Source: Alphaproteobacteria bacterium (lineage in GTDB: Bacteria > Pseudomonadota > Alphaproteobacteria > Puniceispirillales > Puniceispirillaceae). Taken from it: 11,519 nt of DNA. Numbering within the stretch: the first letter of the stretch is position 1; each line of letters begins with the position of its first letter. The notes under the pieces were generated by a model, which worked only from the letters and a program-made list of their open reading frames with translations, ran no database searches and was not told where the DNA came from. The stretch spans positions 1-11,519 of the forward strand of contig JAKMFG010000166.1 of the NCBI GenBank assembly GCA_022425565.1, read 5' to 3'. The translations under genes were made by a program, and so were the position numbers. This document shows, piece after piece, positions 7,051-11,519 of the stretch.

Positions 7051-8770
7051 GCATATGGACCAGACAGAACAGGCTGCGACGGTTGCCGAAGCCCCTCTGC
7101 GTGATCCGCAGACGGTGATGCGGCTGTCACGGCTTGGTGCATTCCACCAGAGCCGGCTGAGCTTCATGCGTGTGTTGCTTCGCCGGTTGAAGAATGAGGG
7201 CTGGCATTTCGATCGCCCGGTCTTCGACATTGACGAGCGCGGGGTCGGCGTTGCCACCTACCGCGTATCCGGCCCGCAAAACACCTATACCCTTGTCGCG
7301 TTTGCGCATGAACTGGACGACAGCCTGCGCTCCGATCGGGTGATTGCCGAGGCGTGGGACACCACTTTCACGCTATGTGACGGCGAGGTTGATGCCGCGC
7401 AGATCGAGCGTCTGTCGGCAAATGTCCCAAAGCAGGAAGCCGGCCGGGTCTCCGATACCGAGATGGTGCTCTCGCGCGCCAACAAATCCGTTCGGCTATT
7501 CAAACATGTGGTCGACCAGCTGGCCGCCGGCGCGCAGCCCGATGCGACCATGATTGACGAGGTCGGCTATCTGGTGCGCACGACGGCTGTCTACGGCTCT
7601 GGAAAATTTGGCGCTGCTGACCGTGTGAACTGGGCAACCCGTCCCGAATTCACCGGCTCCTTCCAGCCGGAAATGCTGGCTGTCTGGCTGATCAGGACTT
7701 TCTCGGTCGATCTGGCGGAACATATGGCGCGGGTGGCGGCACCCGCTACCGCCGTCAGGCTGGATCCGGAGATTCGTCGCAAGCTGGGTGTCGGCAATTC
7801 GACCGGCCTCGGCATGGCGCCGTTCCTGATCAACCATCCGCGTCTGATCAACAGCTGGATTGCCGCACGCGAGACGGCGCTTGCCCGCCTGCGTGCCATT
7901 GAGACAGCTGATGACAGCAAGATCCGGCAATTCCGCCTTCTGGCCCGCCGCGCTGCAAAGAATGCAAATGAGTGGCATGTGGCCGATGAACGGCAGAAGG
8001 CAAAGATCGAGCGTCTGCGTGATGATTTCAACTGGATCGTGGCCCGTGCAGATGCGCTGGACACGGCAGATGTCACACCATGGGACAGCTTCTATCGTGA
8101 GGCTGAAGCCACACTGTCGCTGGAAGGTCAGGAAGCGTTGGTGTCGCTGATGATGGAGCCTTATGGCGAGATCGTCGACCAGCTGGCGGCCTGCATGCAT
8201 GCCGACGAGGAACTGGCGCACCGGATCGACGGCAGGGCCACTGTTGCGGATACGATCACCAACATCGACGCGCAATACGGATGGACCCACGGCATCGATT
8301 TCGAGAGCGACGACGCACAGGCGCGGGTCTGGTATGTCTCCGAGGAAAAGCTCGAGCCGCGCCTCGGCGAGAGGTTTGAGGAGACGCTGGAACCCTATGA
8401 GCAGCCGCTCAGCCCCGGCCGTGACGCCGCCCGCATGCGCCGTGACCTTGCCGCATGTGACGGCGAATCCAGTCTGGGCGCCTTCTTGCTGCAGCATCCT
8501 GAACACCGCCATATGGCGCGCCGCCTGCAACAGGTCTCGCGCCTCGCTTATGGCGAAATCCGTGACAATACGATCGCTGCCGAAATGCTGCCGATCGATC
8601 TGTTGCGCTGCAAATTGTCCTTCTTCGGGGCGACGAGGTTCGACCCGCGTTCCGACCGTTGGCTTCGGATCACCATGTATAAGGGCGCCCCGTTCCCGGA
8701 CGAACTCGGCGAGCTTGACCCTGACGATCTGTTCTATCCCCAGCTGGCGGACGGTGCCGCCCCGCAATGA
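7043..8770 (+). CDS. Conserved-looking 575-residue protein of unknown function
   Basis: I do not recognise a named domain. The protein is soluble, with no signal peptide or membrane segment, and appears mostly helical. The segment at about 295-340 (QFRLLARRAAKNANEW, then DERQKAKIERLRDDF) is rich in charged heptads and could form a coiled coil. Distinctive stretches are RRLKNEGWHFDRPVFDID (47-64), YTLVAFAHELDD (82-93), NWATRPEFTGSFQPEM (196-211), GVGNSTGLGMAPFLINHP (249-266) and MYKGAPFPDELGELDPDD (545-562). The first 20 residues look disordered. The start overlaps the M19-like stop by 8 bases, and its TGA overlaps the next ATG by 4, so the three proteins are likely made in step and may act as a complex. 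P. aeruginosa PA5397, beside the M19-like PA5396, may be its counterpart; this is from memory and untested. Codon use matches the neighbours, so it is a real gene despite its unknown role. Confidence 0.85.
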   Translation: MAEHMDQTEQAATVAEAPLRDPQTVMRLSRLGAFHQSRLSFMRVLLRRLKNEGWHFDRPVFDIDERGVGVATYRVSGPQNTYTLVAFAHELDDSLRSDRVIAEAWDTTFTLCDGEVDAAQIERLSANVPKQEAGRVSDTEMVLSRANKSVRLFKHVVDQLAAGAQPDATMIDEVGYLVRTTAVYGSGKFGAADRVNWATRPEFTGSFQPEMLAVWLIRTFSVDLAEHMARVAAPATAVRLDPEIRRKLGVGNSTGLGMAPFLINHPRLINSWIAARETALARLRAIETADDSKIRQFRLLARRAAKNANEWHVADERQKAKIERLRDDFNWIVARADALDTADVTPWDSFYREAEATLSLEGQEALVSLMMEPYGEIVDQLAACMHADEELAHRIDGRATVADTITNIDAQYGWTHGIDFESDDAQARVWYVSEEKLEPRLGERFEETLEPYEQPLSPGRDAARMRRDLAACDGESSLGAFLLQHPEHRHMARRLQQVSRLAYGEIRDNTIAAEMLPIDLLRCKLSFFGATRFDPRSDRWLRITMYKGAPFPDELGELDPDDLFYPQLADGAAPQ

Positions 8771-9378
8771 GCTGGTCGCTAGGCGAGACAGCTGCACTTG
8801 CGCTGAAGGCTGCGCGTGGTGCCGGAATGAGCTGGGGCCTTGCCGAAGAAACTGCGGCATCGGTCGTCTGGCTCCATAGCCACGGGCTTCCCGGCATCTC
8901 CGCCCTATGCAGCTATCTTGGACAATATCTCGGACAGACCGCCGCCCCGCAGAGCCCTGAAGGCGGTTGCCCGATCATGACCGGTTGTGCGCTGATCGAC
9001 GGCATGACAGATGTTCCGGAAACATCCTCGCAGACACTCGACCTTGGCCATGTGCATGCGCCGCTGCTGTTGCTGCCATTCGTGGCACGGCTTGAGCCGG
9101 GCCATTACTGGCTTCAGGCGCCGGGGCTCCCCGGAACGGTCAGTATCACAAAGGGCGACGGCTGGCAGAGCCACTGCCTTCGCGGCAGCGGCAGCTGTAA
9201 GGTCAGTCTTGGGAACAGGCCGCAGGTCGATCCCGCGCTGCAGACAATCACAAGGGTCGATGGCCGTTTCACCTGCTGCGTCGACCGTCTGAACGCTTAT
9301 GCCTATCGCACCTATGCGCCGGCCACCGGCCAGTCACGCATGTCTGGTGCTGGCGCCGGCCTGACGGATAATGACTGA
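8767..9378 (+). CDS. DUF3726-like protein of unknown function
   Basis: This 203-residue protein begins MSWSLGETAALALKAARGAG followed by MSWGLAEETA and VVWL. I associate this opening with the DUF3726 family of short proteobacterial proteins (moderate confidence). The middle holds a hydrophobic strand-like stretch APLLLLPFVA (98-107) that is too short and mixed to be a convincing membrane anchor. The C-terminal half is strand-rich, with VSITKGDGW (125-133) and RFTCCVDRLNAYAYRTYAP (167-185). Seven Cys residues (47, 68, 74, 137, 144, 170, 171) are more than expected for the size, and the two adjacent ones are noteworthy, but no known metal motif appears. The last residues after about 186 look disordered. 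Its ATG overlaps the previous stop (ATGA at 8767-8770), so translation is coupled. It is the last gene of the plus operon; the next gene converges on it. Confidence 0.8.
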   Translation: MSWSLGETAALALKAARGAGMSWGLAEETAASVVWLHSHGLPGISALCSYLGQYLGQTAAPQSPEGGCPIMTGCALIDGMTDVPETSSQTLDLGHVHAPLLLLPFVARLEPGHYWLQAPGLPGTVSITKGDGWQSHCLRGSGSCKVSLGNRPQVDPALQTITRVDGRFTCCVDRLNAYAYRTYAPATGQSRMSGAGAGLTDND

Positions 9379-9458
9379 CAACTGCAGACCATGCATCAAG
9401 GTGTGAAATTCTGTGTCCGGATTCCCGGCACCTGAATCCCCGAGCCTAATTCCCGGGC
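9379..9458. other. Convergent gap with short degenerate tandem repeats
   Basis: These 80 bases lie between the stops of the DUF3726-like gene and the oxidase gene. From 9421 to 9461 there are three imperfect copies of a 13-15 base unit resembling ATTCCCGGGCCTA (9421-9435, 9436-9448, 9449-9461); the last one includes the oxidase stop codon. I see no strong stem with a T-run, so no intrinsic terminator can be assigned for either convergent gene. Confidence 0.45.
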
Positions 9459-10805
9459 CTAAATCTCTGCTCCGGCCTTCCATTCACGCCATTTCAGAAC
9501 AATGGTTGCGCCGAGCCTGGCAATCGGCGTCGGCGGCAGCAATTGCGGCGCATCACATGATTGCAGGTCCTGCACAATCGGCGAATTCGACCTTGTCGCC
9601 AGCTCGACCGCCCCAATGCCCGACAGCGTACCCTTGGCAGTGCCGAGCCCGTTCTGGCAACAAGCCGAGAAAAACCCGGGCTCAAGCTCGCCAAAGGCAG
9701 GGACCGAGTTGCGCGACAGGCACAGCCTGCCGCCCCAGCTATGCGTCATCGCCACATCATCAAGCATCGGGAAGCGGCGGCGAAACGCACGTTCATGATC
9801 CCGCCTGAAACTCGCAACACGGCCTTCGGAGACTTCCATTGACGGGTCGTAGGTCCAGCGGTTGCGAATGACGATGCGCGACCCACCCTCGCCGCGATGC
9901 CGCCGCACTGTCGATCCCATCGGATCAGCGGGCGTGATGCCCCAGGCCGGCATACCGCCGAGGCGTCCCTGCTGCGCGGCATTCAGTGGTTCGCTCATCG
10001 AGGCATAGGTAAAGACATGCATCAGCCGCTGACGAAAGAACCCGAAACTCTGTGCATGGCCGTTCACCGCCATGATCACCCTCTTTGCGGCGATACGCGC
10101 CCTGGGTGTTGTCACCAGCCAGCTGTCGCCCTGCCTGTCATAGCCCGTCGCCGGGCTGTTCTCGTACAGGCTGACGGGGTGGGTCTGTTTCGTCGTCAGG
10201 CCAACCGCCAGCTCACGGACATAAAGCGCCGGCTGCAACATCACCGCGCCAGGCAGGAACAGGCCAGAGCTGTAGAATTCGCTTCCCGTCAGCTCCTTCA
10301 TCTCGTCGGCATCAAGCCTCCTGTACGCCTCGCCAAGAAGATCAAGCTGGTCGGCATAGGCTCTGTTATGCGCTTCGCCGCTGGCATTGACCGCCCCGTT
10401 GACCCGGCCGATCGGATCAACTGCTTCAGAGGGCATTTCATATTCCACCGCCGCCGCCTTGGCGAAGCCCTGCGCATGCCGGTTCAGGCTGATCTGCAGC
10501 CGGTCGCCATCGGCGCTACCGGAATAGCCATCGCCGGACAGTTCATGCGGCAGATCGATCATGAAGCCGGAATTGCGGCCAGCAGGCCCTTCGCCGATCC
10601 GCCCTGCCTCAAGCAGAACAATGCTGTCACCGCCGCGCAATTCGGTCAGTCGCTTGGCCGCCGACAAGCCGGCGAAACCGCCGCCGATAACCAGCCAGTC
10701 AGCCGTGATGTCACCCTCGGCCGCCGGATAGGCGGGGGCCACGCCCAGCACTGCGTTCCACCCGGTGATGCCGGTGTCACGCGGCAATTTGCTGATCTGT
10801 CGCAT
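9459..10805 (-). CDS. FAD-dependent oxidoreductase, DAO (amine/amino-acid oxidase) family
   Basis: This 448-residue protein uses FAD to oxidise a C-N bond of an amine or amino acid. The dinucleotide fold begins DWLVIGGGFAGLSAAKRL (36-53), with acidic Glu66 in LLEAG for the FAD ribose. RNSGFMIDLPHE (77-88) follows, the usual flavin-contact loop of this subgroup, which automatic annotation often calls gamma-glutamylputrescine oxidase or glycine/D-amino acid oxidase. The late segment HSWGGRLCLSRNSVPAFGEL and the following Gly-rich NGLGTAKGTLSG stretch close the FAD site. There is no signal peptide. I chose the ATG at 10805, with AGGA 10 bases upstream. A longer frame to 10958 adds 51 Arg-rich residues and would overlap the divergent methyltransferase gene. 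Divergence from an MttB-family gene suggests a shared N-methyl amine pathway, where it could act as an N-demethylating or secondary-amine oxidase. The substrate cannot be read from the sequence. Confidence 0.88.
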   Translation of the reverse strand: MRQISKLPRDTGITGWNAVLGVAPAYPAAEGDITADWLVIGGGFAGLSAAKRLTELRGGDSIVLLEAGRIGEGPAGRNSGFMIDLPHELSGDGYSGSADGDRLQISLNRHAQGFAKAAAVEYEMPSEAVDPIGRVNGAVNASGEAHNRAYADQLDLLGEAYRRLDADEMKELTGSEFYSSGLFLPGAVMLQPALYVRELAVGLTTKQTHPVSLYENSPATGYDRQGDSWLVTTPRARIAAKRVIMAVNGHAQSFGFFRQRLMHVFTYASMSEPLNAAQQGRLGGMPAWGITPADPMGSTVRRHRGEGGSRIVIRNRWTYDPSMEVSEGRVASFRRDHERAFRRRFPMLDDVAMTHSWGGRLCLSRNSVPAFGELEPGFFSACCQNGLGTAKGTLSGIGAVELATRSNSPIVQDLQSCDAPQLLPPTPIARLGATIVLKWREWKAGAEI

Positions 10806-10890
10806 GCAGAGAAATTCCTGTGTTCGAGTACGCTGTACGCGGCATCCTTCTTCTGTTTTAGTGGCATGAGGCGCTGAAGGAAGCAAGGTT
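10806..10890. promoter_or_regulatory. Divergent control region, oxidase and methyltransferase
   Basis: These 85 bases must hold the promoters for two divergent genes. They contain a direct repeat GTACGC-T-GTACGC at about 10828-10840 and CTGTTTTAG at 10853-10861, a 9-mer also found in the palindrome at 1735-1755. AAGGA at 10877-10881, 9 bases before the methyltransferase ATG, is its ribosome binding site. No certain -35/-10 pair could be assigned. Confidence 0.5.
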
Positions 10891-11519
10891 ATGGACGAGA
10901 CAATCACACCAGACGCAAGGCGACGTGGCGGCAGACGCGAACGCCGTGATCTGCGCACCAGACCAGATCATGCGATGCTGCCGACACTGACCGGCCAGCT
11001 GCCACTGACCGAACCGATGGATCAGGAACAGATCGAGCGGATCGACGCCGCATCGCTCGATATTCTGGAAGAGGTCGGTGTTGTCTTCCGTGACGACATT
11101 GCGCTCGAGGACTGGCGCAAGGCAGGCGCCGATGTGCGCGGCGAACGGGTGCATCTGGATCGGGGGCTGGTCAAATCACTGATCAAGACGATCCCGTCCG
11201 AGATCACGCTGCACGCCCGAAATTCTGAAAAAACCGTCGCCCTCGGCGGGCGGCAATCCATCTTCATCCCGATGACAGGCGCGCCCTATCTTCGCGATCT
11301 CGAGGATGTCCGCCGCTCCCCGACCCTGGATGATCTGGCGACCTTCCATAAGCTGGCGCATATGCTGCCGGCCATGCATTCATCGGCGCACCATATCGTC
11401 GAGCCGATGGACCATCCGATCTCGCACCGGCATCTTCGCATCACCCATTCCTCGATGCTCTATTCCGACAAGACCTTCATGGGGATGACCACCTCGGGCC
11501 AGAACGCCGAGGATGTGCT
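10891..11519 (+). CDS. MttB family (trimethylamine/glycine betaine) methyltransferase, N-terminal part
   Basis: Only the first 209 codons are present; the frame is open at the right edge. The Arg-rich beginning (RRRGGRRERRDLR, 10-22) and then QEQIERIDAASLDILEEVGVVF (46-67) are typical of the MttB/COG5598 family, whose members are about 480-530 residues. They form TIM barrels that move a methyl group from a quaternary or tertiary amine to a corrinoid protein. The stretch LGGRQSIFIPMTGAPYLRDLEDVRRSPTLDDL (118-149) is also characteristic. Most alphaproteobacterial members lack pyrrolysine and act on glycine betaine, proline betaine or related compounds. The residue that decides this lies beyond the window, so the pyrrolysine question stays open. 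No corrinoid protein gene is visible here. The ATG has AAGGA nine bases upstream; an earlier ATG at 10866 meets a stop after three codons. Confidence 0.88.
   Translation, partial: MDETITPDARRRGGRRERRDLRTRPDHAMLPTLTGQLPLTEPMDQEQIERIDAASLDILEEVGVVFRDDIALEDWRKAGADVRGERVHLDRGLVKSLIKTIPSEITLHARNSEKTVALGGRQSIFIPMTGAPYLRDLEDVRRSPTLDDLATFHKLAHMLPAMHSSAHHIVEPMDHPISHRHLRITHSSMLYSDKTFMGMTTSGQNAEDV

Noticed and set aside
7496..8860. Minus-strand open frame of 454 codons
   Set aside because: It is antisense to the 575-residue gene. The plus-strand gene has good ribosome binding, coupled starts on both sides and normal amino-acid composition; this one has no recognisable family.
9897..10877. Plus-strand open frame of 326 codons
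   Set aside because: It is antisense to the FAD oxidase, whose GGGFAG and RNSGF motifs are clear on the minus strand.
10806..10958. Longer start for the FAD oxidase (ATG at 10958)
   Set aside because: The extra 51 residues are basic and low in similarity to the family, and would overlap the start of the divergent methyltransferase gene.
10891..11519. Pyrrolysine-containing trimethylamine methyltransferase
   Set aside because: No in-frame amber codon occurs in the visible part, and the position where pyrrolysine would sit is beyond the window. No pyrrolysine-insertion gene is seen, so no such claim is made.

Overview
The window is about 60-65% GC and densely coded, with short gaps and several stop/start overlaps. 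Codon use and gene families suggest an alphaproteobacterium, possibly marine or host-associated. This is inference, since no rRNA or other marker gene is present. I saw no tRNA, rRNA, CRISPR array, insertion sequence or phage gene.

Layout. (1) A minus-strand run starts near 4399 and reads leftwards: aconitase X large subunit, aconitase X small subunit, a membrane fatty acid desaturase, then a TPR-repeat protein that runs off the left edge. The first three genes are tightly coupled. The TPR gene follows a 52-base gap that holds a 21-base perfect palindrome. (2) A 219-base divergent control region lies at 4400-4618. (3) A plus-strand operon at 4619-9378 encodes an alpha-ketoglutaric-semialdehyde-type aldehyde dehydrogenase, an M19-like 'membrane dipeptidase' with a non-standard metal site, an unrecognised 575-residue protein and a 203-residue protein resembling DUF3726. 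The last three genes overlap by 4-8 bases. (4) After a short convergent gap, a minus-strand FAD-dependent amine/amino-acid oxidase lies at 9459-10805. (5) It is divergent from the first 209 codons of a trimethylamine/glycine-betaine methyltransferase (MttB) family gene, which runs off the right edge.

How the genes may work together. MttB-like methyltransferases and DAO-family flavoenzymes remove N-methyl groups from, or oxidise, quaternary and secondary amines. Bacterial aconitase X enzymes include cis-3-hydroxy-L-proline dehydratases. Alpha-ketoglutaric semialdehyde dehydrogenase is the last step of 4-hydroxyproline breakdown. The M19-like subfamily resembles the protein encoded beside the dimethylglycine demethylase genes of Pseudomonas. 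The economical reading is a catabolic island for an N-methylated or hydroxylated amino acid, such as a betaine of proline or hydroxyproline. The substrate is not proven by the sequence. The most interesting unknowns are the coupled M19-like/575-residue/DUF3726-like trio and the aconitase X pair, whose usual active-site motifs are altered.
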